A DNA stretch of 64,000 nt from Alteromonas sp. M12 (GTDB taxonomy: Bacteria; Pseudomonadota; Gammaproteobacteria; Enterobacterales; Alteromonadaceae): positions 1,054,001 to 1,118,000 of the forward strand of contig NZ_CP144164.1 of assembly GCF_037478005.1 (NCBI RefSeq), written 5' to 3'. Below, in pieces: positions 10,457 to 19,491 of the stretch; positions within the stretch are counted from its first letter, which is position 1; each line of letters starts with the position of its first letter. Both the position numbers and the translations under genes were made by a program. The notes under the pieces are model-generated. The model saw only the letters and a program-made list of their open reading frames with translations, was not told the origin of the DNA and did not search any database.

Positions 10457-12619
10457 GTGGGTCAGTCATCAATTGATGAATCATCGTCTAGCAATACCCA
10501 AACGGTGAAAGTCGCGCGTTTAAGGAAAGTAAAAAACCGTCTAGTTGCAGCAGCCATTGCAACATCAGGATGGTTAGTTTTGCTGACCCTGGGATTATTA
10601 CTCTGGCAATTGGTCATCCAAGTTTTGCCCTTGGCTCGTGATGTGAGTATTTCACCAAAATATCAGTTTGCTATCACCCCAAATGAATCAATTTTATATC
10701 TTGGCGATGTTATCAATTCGGTGCCACTTGTTACCATGGATAAAGATTGTCGGGTGAATTTTTACTCTCAATCGGCAGGTAAGTCCAATTCAAGTTTAGT
10801 AAAAAGTAAAATTATCCCTGCGCTTTGCACCGACCAAGTAAAAGTTAAAGCCTATGATGGTCAACTGTACTTGGCAATATTGAGTCATTCAGGGATATTG
10901 CGCATTGAAAAACTAAATCAAGTTGATAAACATTTATTTCCTGAGCTAGAAATGACACTGGCGGTAACCGACGTCGAACCTGTGATAAAAACGGATAAGT
11001 TTGACTTCCAACTGTCTGCAAACACGATCATGCTATCGGTGCAACAAGGTCAAATGTGGAAGGTATATAGCATTGACCGGCGCAGTAAAAATGAAATCGA
11101 TGTTGTTGAGGTGAACAACCCAGAACATCTGTTACTACTGCCGAGAATTGGACAATTTATTTATGTTGCTGATAGCAAACTTACTACACATGACATCACC
11201 TCTGGCAGGTTAAACCACATTGCTTTTGATCAAGCCATCAGCACATTGAATGTCTTTCCAAGTCAACGCTCCCTGTTCATAGGTTTGCAGGATAAAACGC
11301 TGCAAAAATGGAGTATCGTGAATGCCCAAGGGCAATTAGTCTTTCAACCCATGTATTCAATGGTTACCGAGTATCAACCGAAAAATATTCTTATTCACCA
11401 ATCTGAAAATGCAGCATTTATAACTGACCAAAAAAATCAGCTTAAGATCATTAATTATGTCACCGGAGAGCAAGTAAGCGACAGTTTCACTGAGCATATA
11501 AGTAATCAAATATTATTGAGCCAGAACCTTTTATACACAGTCACGAATAACACTTTGAATGTTTTCGAGGTGAACTCGATCTCCGCTGTGAACACGATTC
11601 AATCTTTGTGGGGAAAAAATAGTTATGAAGGTTACCCGCAAGCAGATTACGTTTGGCAAACTACGTCAGCTGCTGATTATCACGAAACCAAATTTAGTTT
11701 AGTTCCTCTGGTTATAGGTAGTTTAAAAGCGTCCTTTTTAGCGCTTTTAATTGCGGTTCCGCTAGCTGTGTGCGCTGCAATTTATACTGGATTTTTCGCG
11801 CCAGAGCGATTGCGCAATTGGATTAAACCAAGCATCGAAGTGCTCGAAGCAATACCCTCTGTGGTGTTAGGTTTCATTGCGGCTATTTGGTTAGCTCCGT
11901 TAGCCGAGCAATTTATCTTGTCATTATTATTATTTGTCTTGCTGCTGCCTCTGGTTTTATTTTTGTTTGCGCTTTTACATCATCCTTTGGTGCAACGCTT
12001 ACCCCAACGTTTTAAACAGGGATGGGAATTACCCCTTGCAAGCATTTTATTGATTGGCTTGGGCATTTTTGTGTATTCCATTACCGATGTTATGTCATTG
12101 GCAAGCGCCAATCTTCAAGGACACTGGTTGTTGCCCATAGATACACTGGAAAACATTAATAAAAATACCCTTGTAGTAGCCTTGGCGCTAGGAATAGCTA
12201 TTGTACCGAGTATTTATTCTCTGGCTGAAGATGCAATTTATGAAGTGCCAAATACCCTAAAGCAAGCTTCTTCGGCACTGGGCGCAACTCGTTTGCAAAC
12301 GCTGCGAAAAGTGGTGTTGATTTTAGCCTATCCAGGTATTTTAAGTGCCATTGCCTTAGGGCTAGGCAGAGCTTTTGGGGAAACAATGATTGTGCTAATG
12401 GTGACCGGCAATACACCAGTGGCGGATTGGAATTTATTGTCAGGCTTACGCACGCTAACTGCTAACTTAGCCATAGAAATGCCGGAAGCAGAAGTTGGTA
12501 GTAGCCATTATCAAATCCTGTTCTTAACGGGGCTTGTGCTATTTTTGTTTACGTTTGTGCTAAATACTTTTGCTGAGTTACTACGTCAGTGGCTAAGGAA
12601 AAACTATCAACATGGCTAA
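10457..12619 (+). CDS. pstC: Phosphate ABC transporter permease PstC, large form
   Basis: Inner-membrane permease of the high-affinity phosphate importer. After an N-terminal membrane segment (LVLLTLGLLLWQLVIQVL) comes a soluble region of about 370 residues with beta-propeller-like character, then the permease core with several membrane helices and the EAA-type loop ASSALGATRLQTLRKVVL. The domain insertion makes it more than twice the length of E. coli PstC; this large form is known in marine gammaproteobacteria. The frame is open from GTG 10379 (746 codons), but its first 26 codons look non-coding and overlap a possible promoter. GTG 10457, preceded by CAGGGTT, is my choice, giving about 720 residues. 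It overlaps pstA by 8 bases. No pstS is in the window. Confidence 0.88.
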   Translation: MGQSSIDESSSSNTQTVKVARLRKVKNRLVAAAIATSGWLVLLTLGLLLWQLVIQVLPLARDVSISPKYQFAITPNESILYLGDVINSVPLVTMDKDCRVNFYSQSAGKSNSSLVKSKIIPALCTDQVKVKAYDGQLYLAILSHSGILRIEKLNQVDKHLFPELEMTLAVTDVEPVIKTDKFDFQLSANTIMLSVQQGQMWKVYSIDRRSKNEIDVVEVNNPEHLLLLPRIGQFIYVADSKLTTHDITSGRLNHIAFDQAISTLNVFPSQRSLFIGLQDKTLQKWSIVNAQGQLVFQPMYSMVTEYQPKNILIHQSENAAFITDQKNQLKIINYVTGEQVSDSFTEHISNQILLSQNLLYTVTNNTLNVFEVNSISAVNTIQSLWGKNSYEGYPQADYVWQTTSAADYHETKFSLVPLVIGSLKASFLALLIAVPLAVCAAIYTGFFAPERLRNWIKPSIEVLEAIPSVVLGFIAAIWLAPLAEQFILSLLLFVLLLPLVLFLFALLHHPLVQRLPQRFKQGWELPLASILLIGLGIFVYSITDVMSLASANLQGHWLLPIDTLENINKNTLVVALALGIAIVPSIYSLAEDAIYEVPNTLKQASSALGATRLQTLRKVVLILAYPGILSAIALGLGRAFGETMIVLMVTGNTPVADWNLLSGLRTLTANLAIEMPEAEVGSSHYQILFLTGLVLFLFTFVLNTFAELLRQWLRKNYQHG

Positions 12620-14171
12620 TTGGAAGTTTAATCTCGAACAAAAGCAATCCATGGCGACCAGTTTGACCGCAGCAGTGGCGGGTTTTTTAGTGTTGGTATT
12701 GATTGCTCTTTCGTTATTTATTTTCGTTCGTGGTGGCACCTTTTTTTGGCCGCAAAGTATCCAGGCTATTGTGTATCAGGAACAAGACGGCACTTATCAG
12801 AGCCACTTTGTGAAGCTAGACGCAAAAACCATGCGTGTCGGTGAAGAAATCTTACATTACCGCTTTTCATCGGCAGAACAACTCTTTAGTGGTCAGATAA
12901 CACTCAGAAAATCCAGTTTAATCAGCTCTGAAACGATTCCTGATCTAGCTGTTATTGAATTGAAAAATGGCGGGATGGTAATCGCTAAAGTCGAGTCAAT
13001 ACGGGACTCCGATGGCAATACATTAGGTATGCAAGAGTTTGAATTAATTCAAGGCCGAATTAACCAGCTAGTAGCCTCCACTGAGTTTATTCGTAAAGGA
13101 GAGCTTGCTGAAATTCACCGTGCACTTGCTAGTTTGGATCGCAGAGGGGTTAAAGCAGATGCACCAGCTCGGGTTAAACTGTCAAAACGTTTTTATGAGT
13201 TACAGGATGTGCTGGCGGATGTCGAACAAACTCTGCAAGGCTTTGTATTGACGGTTGCATTTGCAAATGGCACAACCTATCCCATAAATATGCAAGAAAT
13301 TAGTAATGTTAGCTTTCCAAATTCAATGAATCTGGGTGACAAACTCATCTCTGCAATATCTTCTTTTGCGTCATTTATTAGCGACTCACCGAAATTAAAC
13401 AACACCTCGGGAGGGGTTTTTCCTGCGTTGTTTGGGACTATTGTGATGGTGTTATTAATGACCATTTTAGTCACCCCATTTGGCGTATTGGCAGCGGTTT
13501 ATTTGTATGAATATGCTCCGCAAAACAAGATGACTGCATTAATTCGAATTTCGGTGAATAACTTGGCTGGTGTTCCTTCGGTTGTATACGGTGTTTTTGG
13601 ACTTGGCTTTTTTGTGTATGTGGTAGGAGCAAGTATTGATGAAGTTCTATTCTCCGATGATCTTCCTGCTGCCACATTTGGTGCGCCCGGTATTTTTTGG
13701 GCTTCATTAACCATGGCAATTTTGACCCTGCCGGTTGTCATTGTCGCGACAGAAGAAGGCTTGCGACGAGTACCCCAATCTCTCCGCGATGGTAGTTACG
13801 CGCTAGGAGCTACACAAGCCGAAACTATCTTTAAAATGATTTTACCCATTGCTAGCCCAGGTATTATGACAGGTGTAATATTAGCTATTGCTAGGGGAGC
13901 AGGGGAAGTTGCGCCTTTAATGTTAGTGGGGGCAGTGAAATTTGCGCCAGCGTTGCCTGTAGACGGTGAATTCCCATTTGTTCATTTACAGCGTCAGTTT
14001 ATGCATCTTGGTGTACTAATTTATGATGGTGCATTCCATAGTCAAAATATTGGTAATGGCTCTTCATTTATCTTTGCTTGTTGTCTGTTGCTGCTGTTGA
14101 TTGTGTTGAGCTTAAACTTAATCGCCATTTTTATCCGTAATCGACTTCGCAAACAATATGCACAAAATTAG
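12612..14171 (+). CDS. pstA: Phosphate ABC transporter permease PstA, large form
   Basis: Second membrane subunit of the Pst importer. One N-terminal membrane helix (VAGFLVLVLIALSLFIFV) is followed by a soluble insert of roughly 220 residues and then a five- to six-helix permease core with the coupling motif GSYALGATQAETIFKMILP near residue 395. At 519 residues it is longer than E. coli PstA (296), matching the large PstC encoded just before. The ATG overlaps the pstC stop by 8 bases, which suggests translational coupling. The soluble insert probably lies in the periplasm and may dock the binding protein; that is inference. Confidence 0.92.
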   Translation: MANWKFNLEQKQSMATSLTAAVAGFLVLVLIALSLFIFVRGGTFFWPQSIQAIVYQEQDGTYQSHFVKLDAKTMRVGEEILHYRFSSAEQLFSGQITLRKSSLISSETIPDLAVIELKNGGMVIAKVESIRDSDGNTLGMQEFELIQGRINQLVASTEFIRKGELAEIHRALASLDRRGVKADAPARVKLSKRFYELQDVLADVEQTLQGFVLTVAFANGTTYPINMQEISNVSFPNSMNLGDKLISAISSFASFISDSPKLNNTSGGVFPALFGTIVMVLLMTILVTPFGVLAAVYLYEYAPQNKMTALIRISVNNLAGVPSVVYGVFGLGFFVYVVGASIDEVLFSDDLPAATFGAPGIFWASLTMAILTLPVVIVATEEGLRRVPQSLRDGSYALGATQAETIFKMILPIASPGIMTGVILAIARGAGEVAPLMLVGAVKFAPALPVDGEFPFVHLQRQFMHLGVLIYDGAFHSQNIGNGSSFIFACCLLLLLIVLSLNLIAIFIRNRLRKQYAQN

Positions 14172-14184
14172 GGTATGAGAATTC

Positions 14185-14991
14185 ATGTTAAAACTGTTTG
14201 AACATGACAAATTAGATGTCAATAATTTAAAACCAGAGCAAATTGCGGTTGAAGTGAAACAGCTTAATTTGCGCTTCGGTGAGAAAAAAGTACTTGAAGA
14301 CATCAATATGCAGATCCCTAAAAATCAGGTTACGGCATTGATCGGTCAAAGTGGTTGCGGTAAATCCAGTTTAATTAGCTGCTTTAATCGCATGAATGAT
14401 TTAATTCATGGATGTGAAGTTACAGGGCAGGTGATTATTTCTGCTAGTGATATCTATCATCGTAAACAAAACGTAGCGACTTTACGCACTCGTGTGGGGA
14501 TGGTTTTTCAAAAACCTAATCCATTCCCCATGTCAGTTTTCGAGAACGTGTCTTATGGATTGAAATTACAAGGTGTCCATGAGAGACGAAAGCTTGATGA
14601 TGCGGTAGAGCAGGCGTTACGTGAAACCGGACTTTGGAAAGAAGTCAGAGACCGTTTATTCGATTCAGCGTTAACCCTATCAGGGGGCCAGCAACAACGG
14701 ATGGTAATTGCTCGCGCTTTGGCGCTAAAACCAGAGATACTATTGCTTGACGAACCTACATCAGCATTAGACCCTTTGGCTACGTTGCATATCGAAGAAC
14801 TGCTGAATCAACTGAAAAAGCAGCACACTGTCATCATAGTTACTCATAATATGCAGCAAGCTGCTCGTGTATCAGATTACACTGCCTTTATTCATCAAGG
14901 TAAGCTTATAGAATATTCTGATAGTGATAGTGTGTTTACAATGCCTAAACAAAAGCAGACCGAAGCGTATATAACTGGACGGTACGGGTAG
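14185..14991 (+). CDS. pstB: Phosphate import ATP-binding protein PstB
   Basis: ATPase of the Pst phosphate importer. Walker A is GQSGCGKSS at residues 54-62, the ABC signature LSGGQQQR is at 165-172, Walker B is [13 protein letters not shown] at 184-196, and the switch histidine is in IIVTHNM. The [14 protein letters not shown] stretch is typical of PstB. The 268 residues fit the family, with a short N-terminal extension. It starts 13 bases after pstA and precedes phoU by 13 bases, so pstC-pstA-pstB-phoU is one transcription unit. Confidence 0.97.
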   Translation: MLKLFEHDKLDVNNLKPEQIAVEVKQLNLRFGEKKVLEDINMQIPKNQVTALIGQSGCGKSSLISCFNRMNDLIHGCEVTGQVIISASDIYHRKQNVATLRTRVGMVFQKPNPFPMSVFENVSYGLKLQGVHERRKLDDAVEQALRETGLWKEVRDRLFDSALTLSGGQQQRMVIARALALKPEILLLDEPTSALDPLATLHIEELLNQLKKQHTVIIVTHNMQQAARVSDYTAFIHQGKLIEYSDSDSVFTMPKQKQTEAYITGRYG

Positions 14992-15004
14992 GAACAGAAA
15001 ATCT

Positions 15005-15682
15005 ATGGCTTACATTGAAATCAACACCCACATCTCCGTCGGTTTTAACAAAGAATTAGAAGATCTCAAAAATTCAGTGTTGACCATGGGAGGCTTGTTA
15101 GAGCAGCAGCTCAACGATACCTTGCAGGCATTGAAAACCAATAATGCGGGTTTAGCTGAAAAAGTGGTAATTAATGATAAAGAAATTAATTCCATGGAGA
15201 TTCAGATTGATGAAGAGTGCATGCGGATCATTGCTCGACGTCATCCAACTGCTAGTGATCTTCGTTTAATCATGACAATCGCCAAAGCGACAGCCGATAT
15301 CGAGCGCATGGGAGATGAAATAGAACGGGTAGCAAAACTCATTTCTCATTCCAATGTTCCAGATTCCGATTCCCTTAAGTCTAGTATGTTGGTAATAGGT
15401 GAACATGTTTTGGAGATGCTCAAAGATACTTTAGATGCATTTGCTAGACTTGATTTAGAGGCGGCTGAGAAAACCTATCAAAATGATGAATCAATCGATG
15501 CTCAATATAAGGATTTGTTGAGTATTACTATTTTAGAGATGCAGCAGCATTCTGATGAGTTAGAAAATTGGTTAGAAGTACTCTGGGCATTACGCTCATT
15601 CGAACGTATTGGTGACCGATGTAAGAATGTTTGTGAGTACGTCATATTTTTAGTTAACGGTTCTGACAACCGTGAAATTTAA
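15005..15682 (+). CDS. phoU: Phosphate signalling protein PhoU
   Basis: Two three-helix bundles, each with the metal-binding PhoU signature: EIDEECMRIIARRHPTASDLR in the first half and ALRSFERIGDRCKNVCEYV near the C-terminus. PhoU links the Pst transporter to the PhoR/PhoB two-component system and prevents its activation when phosphate is plentiful. The 225 residues are slightly shorter than E. coli PhoU (241). It is the last gene of the pst operon and is followed by a hairpin with a T-rich tail. phoB and phoR are not in the window. Confidence 0.95.
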   Translation: MAYIEINTHISVGFNKELEDLKNSVLTMGGLLEQQLNDTLQALKTNNAGLAEKVVINDKEINSMEIQIDEECMRIIARRHPTASDLRLIMTIAKATADIERMGDEIERVAKLISHSNVPDSDSLKSSMLVIGEHVLEMLKDTLDAFARLDLEAAEKTYQNDESIDAQYKDLLSITILEMQQHSDELENWLEVLWALRSFERIGDRCKNVCEYVIFLVNGSDNREI

Positions 15683-15718
15683 CCCAGCATTTGTTAGGCT
15701 GATTTTTTATTCTAATTT

Positions 15719-15755
15719 GTGCTTTTTTAAAGCACTTTGGGTTTTATGATTTTTC
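15719..15755 (+). terminator. Probable terminator after phoU
   Basis: A 7-bp stem (GTGCTTT / AAAGCAC) with a TTT loop is followed by a T-rich stretch. The stem is AT-rich, so strength is uncertain. A second short hairpin (15761-15780, ACCCC/GGGT type) lies between it and the Pho box. Confidence 0.55.
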
Positions 15756-15787
15756 GCTAGACCCCTTTTGTTTAAAGGGTTTCAGGT

Positions 15788-15805
15788 GTGTCATAAAAAT
15801 GTCAT
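15788..15805 (+). promoter_or_regulatory. Pho box upstream of the DUF47-pit operon
   Basis: Two 7-bp repeats, GTGTCAT (15788-15794) and ATGTCAT (15799-15805), are separated by AAAA. Each differs from the CTGTCAT consensus by only one or two bases, and the spacing is the standard four bases. A -10-like TAGTCT lies exactly 10 bases downstream (15816-15821), the geometry of PhoB-activated promoters in which the Pho box replaces the -35. The start codon of the DUF47 gene is 71 bases beyond the box. Confidence 0.82.
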
Positions 15806-15876
15806 ATAAACAGGCTAGTCTTTCGCGTATGATTCAGGCTTCTGGATTGGCTAATCGATTATTTTAGAGATATATA

Positions 15877-16554
15877 ATGTCAACAAATTCATTTCTTGGT
15901 GTATTTGCAAAATCACCGCTGAAGCCGATTGAAGATCATATTGATCTGGTCGATCAGTGTACTCAATTACTTGCTGTATTTTTCCAACATGTTTACCAAT
16001 GTGATTGGATTAGTGCAGAGGCTGTACAACAACAAATATCTCAACTGGAAAAACAGGCAGATAAGGTTAAACGTGAATTAAGGACTAACTTACCAACAGG
16101 TTTGTTTATGCCTATTCAACGTCAAGACATACTTGCCCTGATTACACAGCAAGATAAGTTGGCCAACAAAGCGAAAGATATTTCTGGTCGTATTATTGGT
16201 CGTCAGTTACAGATTCCCGAATCATTGCAGGAGTCATTCAATACCTATTTGCTTAGGTGTCTTGATGCCTCAACCCAAGCTAAAAACGTCATCAATGAAT
16301 TGGATGAATTGTTAGAAGCTGGTTTTAAAGGCAGAGAAGTTGATCTAGTTGAAAGAATGATAGCTCAACTTGATGAAATAGAAGATGAAACAGATAGCCT
16401 GCAAATAATTATGCGCAGCTCCTTAATGAAAATGGAATCTGGAATGAATCCTGTAGATGTTATGTTTTTATACAACATCATTGAATTAGTCGGCGGTTTA
16501 GCCGACACGGCAGAGCGAATAGGTGCTCGACTTGAATTGATGTTAGCGGGATAA
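15877..16554 (+). CDS. DUF47 (PhoU-related) protein, Pit accessory factor
   Basis: A 225-residue all-helical protein of the DUF47/TIGR00153 family, distantly related to PhoU. It begins MSTNSFLGVFAKSPLKPIEDHI and contains the family block LPTGLFMPIQRQDILALITQQDKLANKAKD in the middle. The C-terminal helix includes IIELVGGLADTAERIGARLELML. Members are nearly always encoded next to low-affinity phosphate transporters, and this one precedes pit by 13 bases. They are thought to modulate Pit activity, which is inference from context. The operon sits behind a clear Pho box. Confidence 0.93.
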   Translation: MSTNSFLGVFAKSPLKPIEDHIDLVDQCTQLLAVFFQHVYQCDWISAEAVQQQISQLEKQADKVKRELRTNLPTGLFMPIQRQDILALITQQDKLANKAKDISGRIIGRQLQIPESLQESFNTYLLRCLDASTQAKNVINELDELLEAGFKGREVDLVERMIAQLDEIEDETDSLQIIMRSSLMKMESGMNPVDVMFLYNIIELVGGLADTAERIGARLELMLAG

Positions 16555-16567
16555 AAGGCGTACCTCT

Positions 16568-17836
16568 ATGGAAATTATTAATGACTACGGGTTTATCCTG
16601 ATTGTTGTTGCAGCTGTTGTTGGGTTTTTAATGGCTTGGGGGGTTGGCGCTAATGATGTGGCTAATGCGATGGGTACATCCGTTGGGTCTAAAGCGTTAA
16701 CCATTAAACAAGCTGTATTTATTGCAATGGTGTTTGAATTTGCCGGTGCTTATCTGGCTGGTGGCGAGGTTACCTCAACAATAAGAAAAGGCATTATAGA
16801 TACAGCCTATTTTATTGATACTCCCGAGCTACTCGTGTTCGGAATGATAGCCGCGTTGTTCTCAGCTGGTATATGGCTAGCTGTTGCTTCCTATTTGGGG
16901 TGGCCAGTTTCCACCACTCACTCCATTATTGGTGCCATTGTTGGATTCGCCGCCGTAGGCATAGGCTCTGAAGCCGTCGAGTGGGCCAAAGTTGGTGGCA
17001 TTGTTGGTAGTTGGGTTGTGACACCCGCAATTTCAGGCTTTATTGCGTTTCTCATCTTTATGAGCGCTCAACGTCTCATCTTCGATACTGATAATCCGTT
17101 TAGAAATGCCAAACGTTATGTGCCTTTTTACATGGCGTTCGCTGGCTTTGTGATGTCTTTGGTGACCATCACTAAAGGTTTGAAGCACGTAGGGTTACAC
17201 TTTACGTATGTTGAAGCTTGTGTGTTTTCAGTCATTATCGCGATACTTGTTTCAATTGTCGGACGTTTATATATAAATCGAATCAAATTTGACGAGAGTC
17301 TAGACAGATCGATGCATTTTGCTAACGTTGAGAAAGTCTTTGCTATTTTAATGATTGTTACCGCTTGTTGTATGGCGTTTGCTCACGGTTCAAATGATGT
17401 GGCGAATGCGATTGGGCCATTGGCTGCAGTGGTGTCCGTGGTCAATAATCATGGTGAAATTACCGCAAAAGCAACTTTGGATTGGTGGATATTGCCACTT
17501 GGTGCTTTGGGTATTGTTTCTGGCCTAGCGTTATTCGGTCATCGCGTTATTCGAACTATTGGTAACGGTATTACCCATTTGACACCAAGTCGGGGTTTTG
17601 CCGCAGAACTCGCTGCCGCTTCTACAGTGGTGATTGCTTCTGGTACTGGGTTGCCAATATCTACAACACAAACTCTCGTGGGAGCTGTGTTAGGAGTAGG
17701 TATGGCCCGTGGTATCGCGGCATTAAATCTAGGTGTAGTACGTAATATTGTTATCTCTTGGGTTGTCACCTTGCCAGCTGGCGCAGCATTATCTATTGTT
17801 TTCTTCTTTATGCTTAAAGGTATTTTTGCACCTTAA
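16568..17836 (+). CDS. pit: Low-affinity inorganic phosphate transporter Pit
   Basis: PiT-family permease that imports phosphate (probably as metal-phosphate) with the ion gradient. Both halves carry the duplicated PiT signature: GANDVANAMGTSVGSKALT near residue 27 and GSNDVANAIGPLAAV near residue 276. Each is followed by a WPVSTTHSI- or LPISTTQTL-type motif. About ten to twelve membrane helices are evident. The 422 residues match gammaproteobacterial Pit of the DUF47-linked type, shorter than E. coli PitA (499). It is co-transcribed with the DUF47 gene and ended by a strong terminator. Confidence 0.95.
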   Translation: MEIINDYGFILIVVAAVVGFLMAWGVGANDVANAMGTSVGSKALTIKQAVFIAMVFEFAGAYLAGGEVTSTIRKGIIDTAYFIDTPELLVFGMIAALFSAGIWLAVASYLGWPVSTTHSIIGAIVGFAAVGIGSEAVEWAKVGGIVGSWVVTPAISGFIAFLIFMSAQRLIFDTDNPFRNAKRYVPFYMAFAGFVMSLVTITKGLKHVGLHFTYVEACVFSVIIAILVSIVGRLYINRIKFDESLDRSMHFANVEKVFAILMIVTACCMAFAHGSNDVANAIGPLAAVVSVVNNHGEITAKATLDWWILPLGALGIVSGLALFGHRVIRTIGNGITHLTPSRGFAAELAAASTVVIASGTGLPISTTQTLVGAVLGVGMARGIAALNLGVVRNIVISWVVTLPAGAALSIVFFFMLKGIFAP

Positions 17837-17874
17837 TCTAAATTCCCAAAAGCGATTTTTATTTTTTCTCAAAG

Positions 17875-17897
17875 CGGCACCTTTTGGTGCCGTTTTT
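17875..17897 (+). terminator. Rho-independent terminator after pit
   Basis: Stem CGGCACC / GGTGCCG with a TTTT loop and a five-T tail, 38 bases after the pit stop. Confidence 0.95.
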
Positions 17898-17965
17898 ATT
17901 TGATTTGAATATTTAAAAATCTGATTTAAACTAGCTTATGTAATCAGTTTTTTAGAAGATAAATA

Positions 17966-18877
17966 ATGAAATGGCCTAATTTAAAGCATCTGCATTACCT
18001 CGTTGTTCTCCATGAAGTACAGCATTTTAATAAAGCTGCTCAGCTATGTTGTGTGAGTCAATCTACCCTCAGTACCGCGATTCAAAATCTCGAAGAACAA
18101 TTTGCTTGTCAACTCTTGGAGCGGGATCATAAAACCTTTGTTTTTACGCCGTTTGGACTGGAGTTAGTTGAACGCAGTAAAAAATTGTTAAACGATGCGA
18201 CTGAATTGGTCGATTTTGCGCAGTCTGCGGGAAATTGGTTGGCGGGTAATTTAAAGCTAGGCGTCATTCCTACTATCGCTCCTTTTATCTTTGAAGGCGT
18301 GTTGGGAGTGGTCAAATCGAACTTCCCTGAGTTGCAGTTAAAACTGCAAGAAGACACCACGGAAAACCTTTTACGACAATTAAATGATGGTATTTTAGAT
18401 CTTCTGATTTTAGCTTTACCTATGGAAACCCCAGGTTGCAAACAATTGGTGATTGGCCATGATCCCTTCCATTTAATTGCCCATAGCGACTTAGTTAGTT
18501 CCCTACCTGAGCCAATGGATATGTCTGCACTGCCAAAAGAGAGCGTATTCTTGCTACAGCGAGAGCATTGCATGACAGGCCATGCAGTTAGCGCTTGTCG
18601 ACTTCAGCACTCCGAGCAAGTTAGTTCACTGGCTGCATCGAGCTTGCATACTCTAGTTGAACTGGCGAATAGCAAACTTGGCTTTACATTTATGCCTGAG
18701 CTCGCTATTGAACATCATATATTGAGTACCTCGCAATTAGTATCTATGCCTGCTGAAGATAATGCTTATCGAGAGATTGGTTTAGTCTGGCGTTCGGGGA
18801 CCACCCGAGTGCGGTTATTCCGATTATTAGCAGAACTTCTGTCACCATTGATGCCCATTCCTACATTGAAAAAATAA
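17966..18877 (+). CDS. oxyR: OxyR-type LysR peroxide sensor
   Basis: LysR-family regulator of 303 residues. The N-terminal winged helix spans about residues 5-65 (LHYLVVLHEVQHFNKAAQ and SQSTLSTAIQNLEEQ). The co-inducer domain contains Cys202 and Cys211 in REHCMTGHAVSAC. The C-x8-C spacing and surrounding residues match the redox pair C199/C208 of E. coli OxyR, so hydrogen-peroxide sensing by disulfide formation is likely. The gene stands alone, 129 bp after pit. No peroxidase or catalase gene is adjacent. Its own start ATG is preceded by AGAAGATAAATA. Confidence 0.88.
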   Translation: MKWPNLKHLHYLVVLHEVQHFNKAAQLCCVSQSTLSTAIQNLEEQFACQLLERDHKTFVFTPFGLELVERSKKLLNDATELVDFAQSAGNWLAGNLKLGVIPTIAPFIFEGVLGVVKSNFPELQLKLQEDTTENLLRQLNDGILDLLILALPMETPGCKQLVIGHDPFHLIAHSDLVSSLPEPMDMSALPKESVFLLQREHCMTGHAVSACRLQHSEQVSSLAASSLHTLVELANSKLGFTFMPELAIEHHILSTSQLVSMPAEDNAYREIGLVWRSGTTRVRLFRLLAELLSPLMPIPTLKK

Positions 18878-18885
18878 TTTTACAA

Positions 18886-18904
18886 GTTTCAAACTATTTG
18901 AAAC
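18886..18904. promoter_or_regulatory. Perfect inverted repeat upstream of the ECF sigma gene
   Basis: GTTTCAAA-CTA-TTTGAAAC, 8-bp arms with a 3-bp spacer, starting 8 bases after the oxyR stop and ending 44 bases before the sigma-factor start. There is no T-run after it, so an operator or part of an ECF promoter (the right arm supplies TTTGAAAC) is as likely as a terminator. Confidence 0.5.
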
Positions 18905-18948
18905 CTGGTCTCGACTATATTCACAAGCAGACTAATGGAACCATCTAA

Positions 18949-19491
18949 GTGTTTGAAAAAAGCGAAGAACAGTTAATAGCCAAAGCGTTGAATGGTAACA
19001 AACGAGCTTGGCTGAATCTGATAAAACGCTATGAAACTCAAGTGTATAACTATGGTATTCGGATGACAGGCACTCGCGAAGATGCCTTAGATCTGATGCA
19101 AGAAGTGTTTATTTCAGTCTTCCGTAATTTAAGTAATTACCGCGGAGATGGCAGCTTTAGGGGCTGGCTTTTTAAAATTGCTCACTATAGATGCATTGAG
19201 TTTTATCGGCGCAAAAAACCAAATCAAGCCCTTGATGATAGTCCTGAGATAGAAAGCGCTGAGCCATGCCTGGAAGCGTCAATGGTTTCTTCACAAGATG
19301 CTAATCAACTGGTTAGTGCAATGCAACAGTTACCGCTATCTCAAAAAGCCGTTATTGAACTGAAATTTTTCGGACAATTTACATTTGAAGAAATAGCTGA
19401 ACAACTGGGTATTTCAGCCAATACCGCGAAATCCCGAATGTACAGTGCGCTATCTAAGTTAAAAATTTTATTGGAGGTTGAATATGCCTGA
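18949..19491 (+). CDS. ECF RNA polymerase sigma factor
   Basis: Extracytoplasmic-function sigma-70 of 180 residues with a GTG start. Region 2 is visible as LMQEVFISVFRNLSNYRGDGSFRGWLFKIAHYRCIEFYRR, including the RpoD box and the -10-recognising aromatic residues. Region 4 is LPLSQKAVIELKFFGQFTFEEIAEQLGISANTAKSRMYSALSKL. It overlaps the next gene by 8 bases, and that gene encodes a membrane protein with anti-sigma features, so the two probably form a sigma/anti-sigma pair. The inverted repeat just upstream may be part of an autoregulated promoter. The specific ECF group cannot be assigned by eye. Confidence 0.92.
   Translation: MFEKSEEQLIAKALNGNKRAWLNLIKRYETQVYNYGIRMTGTREDALDLMQEVFISVFRNLSNYRGDGSFRGWLFKIAHYRCIEFYRRKKPNQALDDSPEIESAEPCLEASMVSSQDANQLVSAMQQLPLSQKAVIELKFFGQFTFEEIAEQLGISANTAKSRMYSALSKLKILLEVEYA

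Noticed and set aside
18127..18573. A 148-codon minus-strand frame inside oxyR
   Set aside because: Antisense shadow of a well-supported LysR protein.
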